From Prunus persica (lineage: Eukaryota > Streptophyta > Magnoliopsida > Rosales > Rosaceae): 64,000 nt of DNA. Position numbers and translations under genes: made by a program. The notes below the pieces were generated by a model. It was given only the letters and a program-made list of their open reading frames with translations, had not been told where the DNA came from and did not search any database. This document shows positions 46,081 to 58,503 of this stretch, in pieces (the first letter of the stretch is position 1; every line of letters begins with the position of its first letter). The stretch covers positions 7,656,611 to 7,720,610 of the forward strand of contig NC_034011.1 in NCBI RefSeq assembly GCF_000346465.2, read 5' to 3'.

Positions 46081-47001
46081 NNNNNNNNNNNNNNNNNNNN
46101 NNNNNNNNNNNNNNNNNNNNNNNNNNNNNNNNNNNNNNNNNNNNNNNNNNNNNNNNNNNNNNNNNNNNNNNNNNNNNNNNNNNNNNNNNNNNNNNNNNNN
46201 NNNNNNNNNNNNNNNNNNNNNNNNNNNNNNNNNNNNNNNNNNNNNNNNNNNNNNNNNNNNNNNNNNNNNNNNNNNNNNNNNNNNNNNNNNNNNNNNNNNN
46301 NNNNNNNNNNNNNNNNNNNNNNNNNNNNNNNNNNNNNNNNNNNNNNNNNNNNNNNNNNNNNNNNNNNNNNNNNNNNNNNNNNNNNNNNNNNNNNNNNNNN
46401 NNNNNNNNNNNNNNNNNNNNNNNNNNNNNNNNNNNNNNNNNNNNNNNNNNNNNNNNNNNNNNNNNNNNNNNNNNNNNNNNNNNNNNNNNNNNNNNNNNNN
46501 NNNNNNNNNNNNNNNNNNNNNNNNNNNNNNNNNNNNNNNNNNNNNNNNNNNNNNNNNNNNNNNNNNNNNNNNNNNNNNNNNNNNNNNNNNNNNNNNNNNN
46601 NNNNNNNNNNNNNNNNNNNNNNNNNNNNNNNNNNNNNNNNNNNNNNNNNNNNNNNNNNNNNNNNNNNNNNNNNNNNNNNNNNNNNNNNNNNNNNNNNNNN
46701 NNNNNNNNNNNNNNNNNNNNNNNNNNNNNNNNNNNNNNNNNNNNNNNNNNNNNNNNNNNNNNNNNNNNNNNNNNNNNNNNNNNNNNNNNNNNNNNNNNNN
46801 NNNNNNNNNNNNNNNNNNNNNNNNNNNNNNNNNNNNNNNNNNNNNNNNNNNNNNNNNNNNNNNNNNNNNNNNNNNNNNNNNNNNNNNNNNNNNNNNNNNN
46901 NNNNNNNNNNNNNNNNNNNNNNNNNNNNNNNNNNNNNNNNNNNNNNNNNNNNNNNNNNNNNNNNNNNNNNNNNNNNNNNNNNNNNNNNNNNNNNNNNNNN
47001 N
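46081..47001. other. Assembly gap (921 N)
   Basis: Unknown sequence inside the retrotransposon. A coding region for the element could in principle be hidden here, though 921 bp is too short for a full gag-pol. Confidence 0.99.
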
Positions 47002-47125
47002 TCTCATGGTATGGGACATTTTACAATTTTCTGTACAATATCCGGGACTTCAAGCGTTACATAATTGTCCATATTTTGAGGAACTTCTGGCATCTCATTT
47101 AATTTCTCATCCATGAGTTTAAAGG

Positions 47126-47580
47126 AACTGCAGGTTCCCTTTTGTATATAGTGACGGTTTACCCAAAATGGTTCATATTTATGCATACGTCACTATTCAT
47201 GTGAATAGTACTATTCATCACATATCTATTCATGTGTACAGTACATCTGCCAGTACAGTTATCATCAATGTGTACGGCACCATGAAACTGCAGGTTCCCT
47301 TTTGTATATAGTGACGGTTTACCCAAAATAGTTCATATTTATGCATACGTCACTATTCATGTGAATAGTACTGTTCATCAAGTCATGAATACATATCTAT
47401 TCATGTGTACAGTACATCTGCCAGTACAGTTATCATCCATGGCTCATATTTATGCATACGTCACTATTCATGTGAATAGTACTGTTCATCAAGTCATGAA
47501 TACATATCTATTCATGTGTACAGTACATCTGCCAGTACAGTTATCATCCATGTGTACGGCACTATGAACCAATACGGTAC
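47126..47580. repeat. Nested tandem repeats (160 and 111 bp periods) in the retroelement leader
   Basis: ATGCATACGTCACTATTCAT starts at 47181, 47341 and 47452. The upstream part AACTGCAGGTTCCCTTTTGT recurs at 47128 and 47288 (160-bp period); the downstream part repeats with a 111-bp period. Each unit holds the short palindrome CTATTCATGTGAATAGT. Confidence 0.85.
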
Positions 47581-47819
47581 TATTACATCATTAAGGAACC
47601 CCAGGTCCTTATTCACATGTCAGGGATCAAGGACCTTTAAGTCCAATCACATGTTTACAAGTATAGTACCGGAGAGACTGCCAGCTCTCATATCAATATC
47701 ATCATCAAGGATCTTCAAGTCCTGATGTAATTGTATGATGAGGATCAAGGAATTGCTGGTCCTGATCTGCATACTGTAAAAACTCATCATACAGCACATT
47801 TAGTCCATAAAATAAATTG

Positions 47820-48080
47820 CTGGTAAATAAATTACTGGTATGGACGATAAAACCCGCACCACACTTTAAATAAAAGTAAAGGCGTGGACGATAAACCCGC
47901 ACCACCCTTTTAAATAAATGTAAATGTGCGGTAATTTAAATTCATAAATTAAACGTGCGTGTATGGGCACTAATTCTGCTCCATACTTTTAAATGAACGT
48001 AAAGGGGTGGACGATAAACCCGCACCACCCTTTTAAATAAATGTAAATGTGCAGTAAATTAAATTCATAAATTAAATTGT
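47820..48080. repeat. 121-bp repeat, GTGGACGATAAACCCGCACC type
   Basis: GTGGACGATAAACCCGCACC with its downstream CCTTTTAAATAAATGTAAATGTGC occurs at about 47884 and 48005, and a diverged third copy at about 47840. It lies in what would be the element's 5' untranslated region. Confidence 0.8.
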
Positions 48081-48348
48081 TAGTATTAGTAACGGCCTCC
48101 CACTGATAATATGTTTAGTATTACCAAGGGTCCATTTTTGTTAATGGTTAGTAATAGAAAAGCAGATAAATATAGTATATTATATTACCATCAACTTTTC
48201 ATATATATATATATATATATATTATACTGATATATTAGTGGAAAGCTAGATGCGTTGGCTTTTCTTCTTTACATCAACATAATGGTTAGTATTATAAATA
48301 ATAGTGCAGCACAAAAATTATACCTGAGAGCTTCTCGTGCTGATAACG

Positions 48349-48816
48349 TGTTATAAAATAACCTGGGATATGTGTGATAATTCAGAGCTGCACGTAAAGT
48401 AGATGAGACACAGCATTTAACGAGGTTCGGCTATGCCTACGTCCTCGGAGAGCAGCAGCAGTAACTTTTCCACTATGTAAAATAATAGGGCTACAAGTTT
48501 AGTGTTTATAATATATGTGGCTCACTGAATTTTCTCTCTAGGAGAATTTCTCTCTGCTCTCTCTTTCCTCTTTCTTCCTTCTCTTCCTTTCTCCTTTTTT
48601 CTTCTCTTCTTCTTTCCGTTTCTCTTCTTATTTATAGGCTGAAATAATCACTATTCATCACTATTCATCACTGTTCACCCGTGACAGACAAACTCTATCA
48701 AAGCCGCCAAATGAACAGTAATGAACAGTAATGAAAACTCTATCAAGCCGCCAAATGAACAGTAATGAACAGTAATGAATAGTTAGTGGGCTCCACATGT
48801 TTATTCTTTTACAACA
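48349..48816 (-). repeat. Right LTR (5' LTR of the element)
   Basis: 468 bp, nearly identical to the left LTR. Differences seen include CAGCATTT/CAGTATTT, GTCCTCGG/GTCATCGG and GTTTATAAT/GTTTACAAT. On the minus strand it would drive transcription of the element toward 40370. Confidence 0.9.
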
Positions 48817-50106
48817 GGTAGACACTTGTGAAGAAATTAGGATGGTGCATGTGAGTAAGATTTGATGTACATACCACCTTAAGTGATAAAGCTTGTACGT
48901 GGGACCCTTACAAATCCAATTATGTATCAAACAAATAAGTATTATTCTTAATAATTATTATAAAAGTAACAACTATATATATACATACTGTGTGGCAAGA
49001 TAACTACACATATACAATTATAACCAATTTAACATAATTTAACTTATAAACCTAAATAGATAGCAAAACATTTATATATATATATATATAAAATAAAATA
49101 AAGGGCTTCACACAAATATACAATACACGTACATACATATTTTCACATTTAACATACATATTGTTTTCAAAATTTTGAATAATACAGACACAATTTACAT
49201 ATTATACCTGTATTTTTAATATATTATTGAATAAAAATAATATATTTAAATATATTTAAATAAATTATATTAAAATATTATATAGTGGTTGAACTTTTTA
49301 GTTGTATCTTGCCAAAATTTTACCTTATAAAACACGTACATATTTTATTCATACTTTTCCCATTCCATATTTTACCATATAAAACACATATTATATGAAT
49401 AGTTTAGAAGATTCAATACACGGATTATACACATTTGTACTGTAAAACACGTATCTAACATAAAACATTAGAGGATTCTACACTTACATTTATTATTGTA
49501 ACGAGAAATGTGTAGATCTATTTTGGGACCCAATAATTAAATATACCAATTTTTTTTTTTGTTAATATTATAATATACCATTAAATTATCAAAGAGAAAC
49601 TTCATTAAATAATCTTCGACAATACAATGAAGACATCAACATAGTTATGTATTGTATACTTCTGGGACAACTATTGTAGCTTACTAATATAGTTATGTAT
49701 TGTTCGTTAGACATGCATCCAATTCAAAACTTTCAATGTATGTATTCAAGTACAGCCGCTGCATGGTGTTCATTCATAGAATTATTGTTCACACTTCACA
49801 CAAACAATATGAAAAGAAAAAGAATAAAATCTTGATATATTTTTTTCTTGGTCAGGTTACCATCTGAAGCAAGTGTTCAGTCTTAAAAATTTGCTGGCAA
49901 AGCTCTTCAAAATCTGGAGGGAACCCAAAAGACAAACTCCCAGACACATGTACAGAACTCGTAAGCTATACGTGTACTTGACAAAACACCGTGAACACAT
50001 ACTGTCATGAGAATTCTTTCCTAATCCGAACGAATTTATGATTTTCTGAGATCACCAAAAGCCCTAACTTGCAGAAAATGCAGTCATTCGATAGTCATGG
50101 GAAGAT

Positions 50107-53100
50107 CTATTTAGCTTTTGCTGAGCTTTTATCCTTCTCAGATGATGGATTCGACGAGAGAGGCTTGTCCTCGACAGAAGCAGCTGAAGTAACAGGTTTC
50201 TTAAGCTGAACCAAGATCATTGTCATGTTGTCACACCCCTCTCCACCAGATGATGGTGCCAAGCACCTTTCAAACACTCTCTCACAAATCACCGAGAGTT
50301 TACTTTCCTACATTATCATACAAATATTTTATGTTACTCAGACAGTATATATTTGGATATATAAGGGAAGTCTCCTCAACTTACATGTTTTAATTGTTCC
50401 CGAACGTAGTCCACAAGTTGTTGGCTTGACATGCAGTCCCTAGAGAGCGTGCATCAGTGTCAACAAAGTAGGAACATATTAATTTCACTTATATTTCAGA
50501 AATAGAAAATACAGCATTAGAAAAATCATACGACAGAGACACAAGTTCAACAATGTTGTCAGCCTTTTGACCTCCCAAACATGTGCTTTCTAAGAACCTA
50601 ACAAGGAGTCAAAACTAAATGACATGAAGTAACAACTGGAAGAACAATACTTTGAGGAGCAGTTGAGATCTTGAAACCAATCAGGTAAAGAAGGTGGAGA
50701 AAAAGCAAGCACAGATAACAACTAAATTGTTGACAACACAGACAAACAAGAATATGAGAGCATTCGGGAATTGCCTTAGGTAAACAGTAAACCAAATGGC
50801 ACTAAAAGAAAGTACTCACCTCACCTTACTACCACACATATTTTCTCTCGCGCAAGCATTGGATGGATAATAAACAATGTTATTAACTTTTTTTTTTCCC
50901 ATGGGAACAAATATTCAAAACTAAGTTACAGGGAAATCTTGACAGAGAACCACGTATGAATTTACGAGTGCATTCTTCAATAATATTTAGTTTTGGGCTT
51001 ACTATCACATGATACACTGGAGTAACAGGTTCAACGGAGACAAGTTCAAATCAGCAGACCTTCACATCAAAGATTCTTCCCTTAAAGGAAAACTTTTAAA
51101 TCCAGATACAGAACACAGGAGATTCAACTTTGATTACTTTCCTCCGACATTTTGGAAAATAAGAAGCTAACAAGGTTACTTGTACATTTATAACCATAAC
51201 TATATTGTCGGAGAGCTTGCAAATCTTGTATATATACTAGTTAAAGCCAAGTGTCATCAGACCGTCAACTATATATAACTTCATTCTTACATTAACCAGT
51301 AATTGTTAAATTCCATGCATTTACAGGCTTCTAAAGAGATGGTAATTGGTTCTTCCACAGGATGTATTTCTAGCTAACTGTTTAAGTAACAGCCATCTTA
51401 ACTTGTGAGAAGAACCAACCACATAAAGCCCTTCCTTCCACCCTTCCAATTTTTCTAGTCTTACCCCTACAGCCTTTGGCGTTGGAGAACATATCAGATG
51501 GAGATAAAATATACACAGTAATTGACAGAAACCTATTTTTTCGGATAGGAAAGTAAATTAAAAAGGGAAACAAACTTACCATATCCCATCACAAGCTATG
51601 ACGAGAAACTCATCATCATCACAAATCTCAACCTACATCAAGGGAAATTTTAAAACTTTGAACAACATAAAATTAGTGCAACTGCAAACAAATCTGATAA
51701 ATGGCATACCCCAATTGTTTATGCCAGCAAAAGTCTTATAAGGAAATAAAAAGTCAAAAACAGCACTTTCTTCCTTTAAAAGTTCAAAAGTCTGACTAGC
51801 ATCTAAATAATATAACTTCAATCCCCAGAAAAGGCTTTTCATCTTAAAAAAAAAGACTTAGTTTTCTTTCTTGTAAGATTGGCTGTATTGCATTTATATA
51901 TGGTTAAAAAATTTCAGCCCAATTTATATCATTTAATTCCAAAATGAAATGTCTCATACACTAGTTACGTCTGGATTGGCAGTTACGATCTGCCTTTCAA
52001 CAGGCAAATGTTTGTTCTGCTTGAATTCTGCATCCCCTGCAAACAACATAATTTTAAACTACAGGCAATTCAAATATAAAAAGAAAAGGAGGTTATTTCT
52101 CGGTTTCTCCTTTCACATGGTAAGGAAATATTTTTGTACCAATAGCTCTGGCCAAGTTCAAACTTCCATTGACCCTTCCAACTTGGATGAATCCACCAGC
52201 CTTCAGAATTCTTTCTTTTTCATTCTCAATGTCAGGCTTATGATCTTTTGACAGATTATATGCCTGCATTTAAAATTTCAATAAGGCATCACAATAGCAG
52301 CTCATCAGACAAAAAACCTGTTAAAGATTAGCAGCTCAGCAAACAACACAATGGCAGAAAACCAATTGATATATTCCTAGAAACTGGCACAAAAGTTGGG
52401 GTCAGGGGCAGGTTGTCCATGCGAGATTCGCCGAAATCAAAATCTCAGAAGATGAACATAACCATTCTTTTTGGCTGATATGGATGTTAAGGAACAGTTC
52501 AATTGGTGAGTGTGGGGACTTTTAATGAGATAAGGCTAGATTTTCGGTCCTTTCTATGGGCTTTGGCCTCTTCTGCATTCCATGATTGCTCTGATTGTGT
52601 TTGGCAGGCTTTGGTTTCTGTCGTGTGTTTTAAGGATGCTGTACACCTTCTTTTTGGGATAACTGAGATAATTTTTTTTTAATTTTTTATGAAACTGAGA
52701 TAATTTTTTAAGTGTGAACAAAGCTGCCCCAAAATGCAATCCTTACATAAAGTCCATAGGTAAAAATTGCATTAAAACAATATAATACCTGACCCTTCCT
52801 GGATATAACACAACGAGAATCACCAGCATTGGCAACAACAAGTTGATTGTTTCGGATGATAGCAACACAAGCTGTGCTTCCAGAATTCGGTCCATCAAAA
52901 TCAGAGTGAGGCCCCTGGTTTCAAGCCCAAAAGCTTTTCTTCATGAAAATCCGATTACATAGTAAAATATATCAAACAGAAAGTAACTAATCAAATTCCC
53001 ATAACATTCATTATAACATCAAAATAGATGCAGGACTGCTAGAAACCAAGTCTGATGCAAAACCTTAGATTCTTACTTTCTGAAACCAAAGCAATAGGAA

Positions 53101-55953
53101 ATGTAAAGAGCCGTTCAATGTCTTCCACTTGCCCAATGGATCAGGAGGCAAGGGGAATCCGTTGATTGAATTTATACCGATCATTTAGGCTGGTTTAAGA
53201 AACAGGGTTGCAATGCTATGGTAAGCAAGGGAAATGAGTTATTTTATTTGGGTAAGGTGGCTGTGGAGGGGTTGAATCTGGGTAGGAAGTAAAAGCGAAC
53301 TCATTCCTATGGGTCAAATATGTAAGTATTACATCACATGGAATATATACAAAGCAGGCAGAGAATATCTTCACTGTTTTCCTAGACTTCTTTTTGTGAG
53401 ATGCATCTGGTGATATGGATAACAAAGCAAATGGAAAACATAGTGCCATTGTTAAATGCAGCTGAAGTAACGATGGTATAACAAGTACCTCTTCAGAAGA
53501 CCATTGATCAGTATGGTCATTAAATGCACCACTTTTAGCTTCAACACTCTTGGGAGAAAAAATGAATCCTTCTATAAGACCAGAAACTTTGTCTATCTTA
53601 TCTCCCAGTACGGCTAATTCTCTCCAGCCTCTTTGTCCACGCATCATCTCATCCATCCTGCATCATAATCACATCTATCTAAATTATCCCTTTGATACCC
53701 TTATTACAGATTTCTGCCACTAATTTTGTTCCATCATAAATTTTATAACTTTGAAAACCAATTCAAAATGAAAGTCCACTGAGATGTTATAATTGGATTT
53801 GACGATACAATTTCTGTAAAGTTTCATAACATACTGTCCATGCCCTATGAAATGATAATTAAAGAAAAGGCATGAGCATGTACGGCAGTGTGAAAATCTA
53901 TTAAATGAATGGGCATTGATGCAAGTTTACTTATCTTAGGCGCATTAACACAATGCAGCAATGATAATGGCCGGCAGTGGTAGCAGAACAATGGCCTAGT
54001 TTCAAGTTCCCAAGCTGTTTACAACAAATGACTTACAGGAGAAAGACACCATTCTGCAGCCTTGTTCTTGGGAAAAATTGATAACACAGATGCATCCGCT
54101 GAAAATTGCTAAATTGAAGATTACTAACACAAGGGATTAAGTAACCTGAGAAAAGCTTTCTGTAGAGAAGTGCCTAAATCGCCAGCTAGATATGCTTCAT
54201 CCTTGAGCACCTGTTGGTGGAGATACTTGGCGCAGAAATTTGCCACTGCTTTACCTGCAAATCAATGGACCAGTGATGACAAAACCTCCACAGATAGTAC
54301 CAACCTATATAACTTAAACATTAAGCATGAAATGCTCTAACTAACCACCCCCTTCCTTTCTGCTGCGGGGCCAAAAGGTGGGAAGGAAAAGAAAAACCAC
54401 TAAAACATTGCTGCACAATCCAAGACATATGTAAAATAAAAATTCCAGGACTTTGAAGACTAGGCCCTATATGTCAACCTCATGCGTTAATATGGAAATT
54501 TTCGCACACATTGTTCCCGTATTTGGCATTATTTTCTTTTTGGTCATATTTTGGGCTGCACACCATGTGTAAAATCCATAATATCTTCAATTGAAAACTC
54601 TGCCACTCCCCCACCCACCCCTAGTGCTGATAAATACAACTCATCATACCAACAATCTAGCAATATACTTTGTTGGGCACGTTAAAGTGGCCTTCATATT
54701 TGGTTACGCTATTTCCCTTTTCCCACCATAATATGGCCACAGAACTTATTTTTCCATTAAATTAATCTTCAGCTTCCAATCACACAATGCAATACCTACT
54801 GAATAACACAGGAAAGCCAACTGATTGGTAAAAAAATTTCACTAAATTAATTAAATAATGAGAGATTTTCAATTAAGATTGAGTAGACTTTGGAGGTTTT
54901 TCTGAAACACAAAATAAATGCCGATTGCAGGTCTGCAATCATGGTGAGTACAGCTAACTGTTTACCATGTGATAAAAGTTAAAACCAACCAAACTCCAAA
55001 CCAGATCTGAGGGTGAGATCTTTGAAGTGAACAGAAGCAGAAGGTATAAAGGAAAGCTTAAAATAGAAATTGCAACCATCACAAGTTCTATAATAATTAG
55101 CATTGTCAACAGACCTTCTGCACCTATGTGCACAAGAAGTTTTGAAGTGACATAACTTTGTTTTATAAAAAAATAATAAGATGAAAACAATTCAATTAAT
55201 AAACTCTTCAACGAAATTTTTTACATATTTTATTTTGCAAATATCCAAATTCAGCTCCATAAAACTCAAGATTATTCAGGCCTGGTTACACCATATACGA
55301 GTCCTCTCCAGAAATACTTGGGCAGTCCAACATGCATATGAAAACCAACTATAAATGGAAAAAGTTTCTTAAAATGATAAGAAAGATAGCATTAAGTAGA
55401 GTTAAATTATAGAGCTTGGAAACCTAACCTCCATGACCATCATAAACAGCAAAGAAAGATGTTGAACCGTCAAAATCTGGAATAGCTGCATGCTGCAATA
55501 AAAGTCAAAAGTCAAGTACCTTTAGTGTAAATAGGCAAGATAGTACATAATCTATGGCAAGATTAGTATACTAGAATACTTTTAGTGCACTTTCTGTATT
55601 ACATATTCAATATGTGTCCATTCTCAGGAAAACCAATTTAACAAGATGATAATTACCTTCATCTAGGACTTCTGTAGTGACAAACCAAATGCCATGAAGT
55701 AATAATGCTAAGTATGACAATTGCATGTGAAATGCGAAGCTCACTAAGAAAATACAAAGACCAAACAACAAGAACTACTCAGCTGCACTCTCTGAGCGTC
55801 ATCTAAGTGAATAAGAAGAACGATATAAAGACTTACAGCATCTTCCATGGTCGAACGCCACCCTTGCATGGAGGATGACCCGTATCGAAGTTTGTCATTC
55901 TCACCATCTTCTGAGACCTTATCAGTTTTGGGAGCACTGAGATATATTCCCAT
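50107..55953 (-). CDS. PP2C60: Protein phosphatase 2C (PP2C60/At2g25070-like), 364 aa, ten coding exons
   Basis: Exons (minus): 55837-55953, 55429-55492, 54146-54254, 53489-53657, 52789-52914, 52140-52263, 51960-52036, 51580-51632, 50385-50439, 50107-50307; all borders GT-AG and frames join without breaks. The protein starts [12 protein letters not shown], a potential N-myristoylation Gly2. Metal-site motifs: MEDA (36-39), VYDGHGG (D57, H59), ARAIGD, ACDGIWD (275-281) and GCDNMT (D324). These form the Mn/Mg centre that dephosphorylates Ser/Thr. Length fits the Arabidopsis pair At2g25070/At4g31860 (about 355-357 aa). The start ATG at 55951-55953 is preceded by a likely 5'-UTR intron acceptor (TTGCAG). 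The last three exons are duplicated at 38614-40138; the retrotransposon sits about 1.3 kb beyond the stop codon. Confidence 0.95.
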
Positions 55954-56850
55954 TTGCAGCTGCAACCATATCATCAAACAACACAGTCATTTTGAAATCC
56001 ACATGCATGGGTGCACTTGTGTGCGCGCGCACACACACACACACACACACACATTTCTTTCTTAATTTTCATCATGCCAACATATTACATATCCCCTGCC
56101 CATTTGAGTCTAATCACACACTTGCGCACAAGGAATTGCAGCATTCAAAACTTTCTTAATTTGCCCGTAGAATTTCATATACATATAGTCTAGTTTTAGA
56201 AGAAATTCACCTACACCACATCACCAAGAACAATAAATGCACGGAAGACCACATTAATCAATGGATCCCTTGTTTGCTACTCAGAACTCATCAAAACTAC
56301 CCAATCGATTCAATTTCCATAAAAGCCTACCACATTTATTCCACCAATTTCAAATCTACCATATCCAAACCACCATAACTAAACTACAATTTTCGACTCC
56401 AATCATGCAGTAGAATTCAAAACATGCCAATTCGAGCCCACTTGGTAGCCAAGAAAACAGAGGAAAAAATGCCCATAAAATCGAGATTTACTCAATCATA
56501 AACACTGGAATTTCTACAACTAGAAGCATACAATTTCCTGCGTTGTCTTGGAAACCAAACGGACCAAACAATAAAAATTACTCAAATAGTAAAATTATAC
56601 AAATCAGATTCGAGGCTCACAAGCACAATGACGATGAGCTGAGTGAGAAAATGCTGGCAATAATTATTATTAATATTTCAGAAACAAGAAATTAAGAAAA
56701 TTCAATGGCTCTAGGGATCGCAGCAAACTCACTAATTGGTTTGAGCGTGTCTGATGGAAGCGCGAGAGAGATCTGATTGAATTGAAGAAATGATTTTAAT
56801 GAGACTGAGTGGATTTCGATATATATCTATATATGTGTATATATAGGCAT
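55954..56850 (-). other. 5' leader, leader intron and promoter region of the PP2C gene
   Basis: No coding sequence. A minus-strand donor CCAATTA|GTGAG near 56735 would pair with the acceptor just 5' of the start codon. TATATATA runs (56820-56846 on plus) are TATA candidates for a start near 56800. The assignment is inferred from splice-site wording only. Confidence 0.4.
56028..56054. repeat. (CA)n microsatellite
   Basis: GCGCGCACACAC... run in the upstream intron/leader of the PP2C gene. Confidence 0.9.
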
Positions 56851-57051
56851 TGGTTTTCTTTTTGAGTGAAACCAGCGGGCGGACACGCGCCATTCATCTG
56901 AGGCAACAATTGGTCATTTCAGTTGCAAGAAAAATTATTGTTTCCTTTTTTATTACCCACCATTTGAATTAAATTTTAAATTTTTTTTAAAAATAAATGA
57001 AACCAATCAATTACTCGCAATTATAACCCCTATATTTATTCATATTATTAT

Positions 57052-57298
57052 GAGTAATGCTATTTGGACACACAACATTGACCACCTTAACTGACCATCT
57101 TATGTGGCAACTGATGTGTCATGCTATGTCAATTAATGAATGTTGTCATGAGGCCACTCACTAGAAATGCTAGGGTTTTTTAATTTGTTTTTTAATTGAC
57201 ATGACGATATTCATTAATTGACATGGCATGACACATTAGTTGTCACATAAGGTGGTCAATTAAGGTAGTCAATGTTGTGTGTCCAAATAGCATTACTC
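57052..57298. mobile_element. Foldback MITE with ~90-bp inverted arms
   Basis: The left arm GAGTAATGCTATTTGGACAC... to ...AATTAATGAAT is the near-perfect complement of the right arm ending ...GTGTCCAAATAGCATTACTC. The loop is only about 60 bp. Flanks carry TTATTA on both sides, a candidate target repeat, but the AT-rich context leaves its exact length unclear. Transcripts would fold into a hairpin with about ten mismatches. No ORF. Confidence 0.85.
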
Positions 57299-57623
57299 TT
57301 ATTATATATGTCCCACTACATTAGTGTAATTATACTACAATATTGATATGTTGTGAATCTAAAATAAAATATTAATGAATATACACCTGTTATAATGTAA
57401 AAGTCGCATAAAGAAAAATTTCACTGGTCACAAGTTCTTATAAAAGATAAATTCATGTTACTAATTTTTTCAATGCACAAAATTAGAATGTTGGGCTTGT
57501 AATTGCAATGGAATTCATTTAATATTCACATAACGGTGAACGCATAAGTCTATAAAAATCATTATGAATTTATTTTTGTTGGTGTAGAAATTGCATGGCA
57601 CAAGAAATTCGTACATATATTTA

Positions 57624-57809
57624 GGGGCTTGTTTGGTTTGCAGAATGGATGTTTGAAAAATGTGATTTACATTCTAGAGTGGAAAGTGTTTGGAAATACT
57701 ACTAGCAAAATATGGTTACTATGAAAGAACATTTGTTCCCATTCCAATATTTTGTGCAATAAGACCCTAAACAATTTCAAACATTCATTCTCCAAACCAA
57801 ACAAGCCCC
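57624..57809. mobile_element. Small Harbinger/hAT-like MITE, ~186 bp
   Basis: Inverted ends GGGGCTTGTTTGGTTTG (57624) and CAAACCAAACAAGCCCC (57809), extended outward by TTTA/TAAA, enclosing non-coding DNA with a second inner pair AGAATG/CATTCT. The GGGCTTGTTTGG end is common among plant Tourist-like MITEs. A clean TSD could not be fixed. Confidence 0.65.
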
Positions 57810-58503
57810 TAAACATACGTGCAAGAAAGTCATTTTCCCTTTAGATTTGAACAAAAATGTAACACATTATAACGGCAATGCCAACACTGTGAGAGAAAGT
57901 AAAATTAAAGAAATACATGAGCCATTTTTCAAATTTGAGGATCAAAATAAAAATCGGACATAAGTTCCAAAGATTATTGCTCCTAAAAATCTTTTTTTTT
58001 TTTTTTTTTCAAATTTATTTCATGCCCAATTTAGGAATCCATTTTGAGCCCCAAAATTCTCAGGGCCAACCCCCTGATTGTTCCATTCTTGACACTTGAT
58101 TCGATCGATATCCAGAACCCTAATCCTTGTTCCATTGATCTATCATTTTGTTCCTTGGCAATCCAAAATGAAGCCAGAACAGCATCTGCCTAGTTTAAAT
58201 TTCTAATGAACTGCGCAGGTTTGTTCAACCATAATCATAATGCAATAGGAAAATTTAGCGTAATGCTTTATCGGCAAGGTCCTAGCTGACACTATCTAAG
58301 TTCAAAATAAAAGAATTAATTCAATCTCCAAATATTCCAATTGTACAATTGATTTCTCTTTCCTATTAGTCGCTCTCTTTTCCTGGAACTACGACTTTAC
58401 AGTAACAAATTTAGTAACAACTTAAGTTGACAATAAGATGGTGTGCTCCAAGAAAGTTGACAATTGGAACGAGGAAAAGTTTTATCAGTTTGAGAATGGT
58501 GTC
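57810..58503. other. Intergenic DNA 3' of the USP-kinase
   Basis: A T run (57992-58009) and otherwise unremarkable AT-rich DNA. The last ~100 bp are probably 3' UTR of the kinase gene. Confidence 0.45.

Larger units (their letters stand above)
40370..48816 (-). mobile_element. Young LTR retrotransposon, non-autonomous (copia-like termini), 5-bp TSD
   Basis: Two 468-bp LTRs (40370-40837 and 48349-48816), plus-strand ends TGTTATAAAATAACC...TTTTACAACA, are flanked by perfect target repeats GGTAG (40365-40369 and 48817-48821). Only about three base changes separate the LTRs, plus a shift in copy number of an AACAGTAATG unit, so insertion is recent. Orientation is minus: the purine tract AAGGGGGAG abuts the left LTR (40838-40846), and TTATCAGCACGAG, a primer-binding-site-like sequence, abuts the right one (48331-48348). 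No gag, protease, integrase or reverse transcriptase is visible; 921 bp are N (46081-47001). The interior holds tandem repeats and one intact ORF on the opposite strand (45010-45561). Confidence 0.9.
40208..51692. repeat. Right copy of the ~3.0-kb duplication, interrupted by a retrotransposon
   Basis: 40208-40369 matches 37166-37328, and 48817-51692 matches 37324-40207. The intervening 8.4 kb is the LTR element, whose target duplication GGTAG is single at 37324-37328 in the left copy. Confidence 0.88.

Noticed and set aside
45979..47064. Long ORFs on both strands across the N run
   Set aside because: Almost all codons are N; the open frame is an artefact of the gap. The same holds for 41014-41205 and 41884-42130.
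47126..47580. CRISPR-like array
   Set aside because: Repeats are long, nested and contiguous without unique spacers, in plant retroelement DNA.
53216..53656. 146-codon ORF in the PP2C gene
   Set aside because: Exon 4 reading through its donor site into intron; splicing at 53489 is supported by phase and homology.
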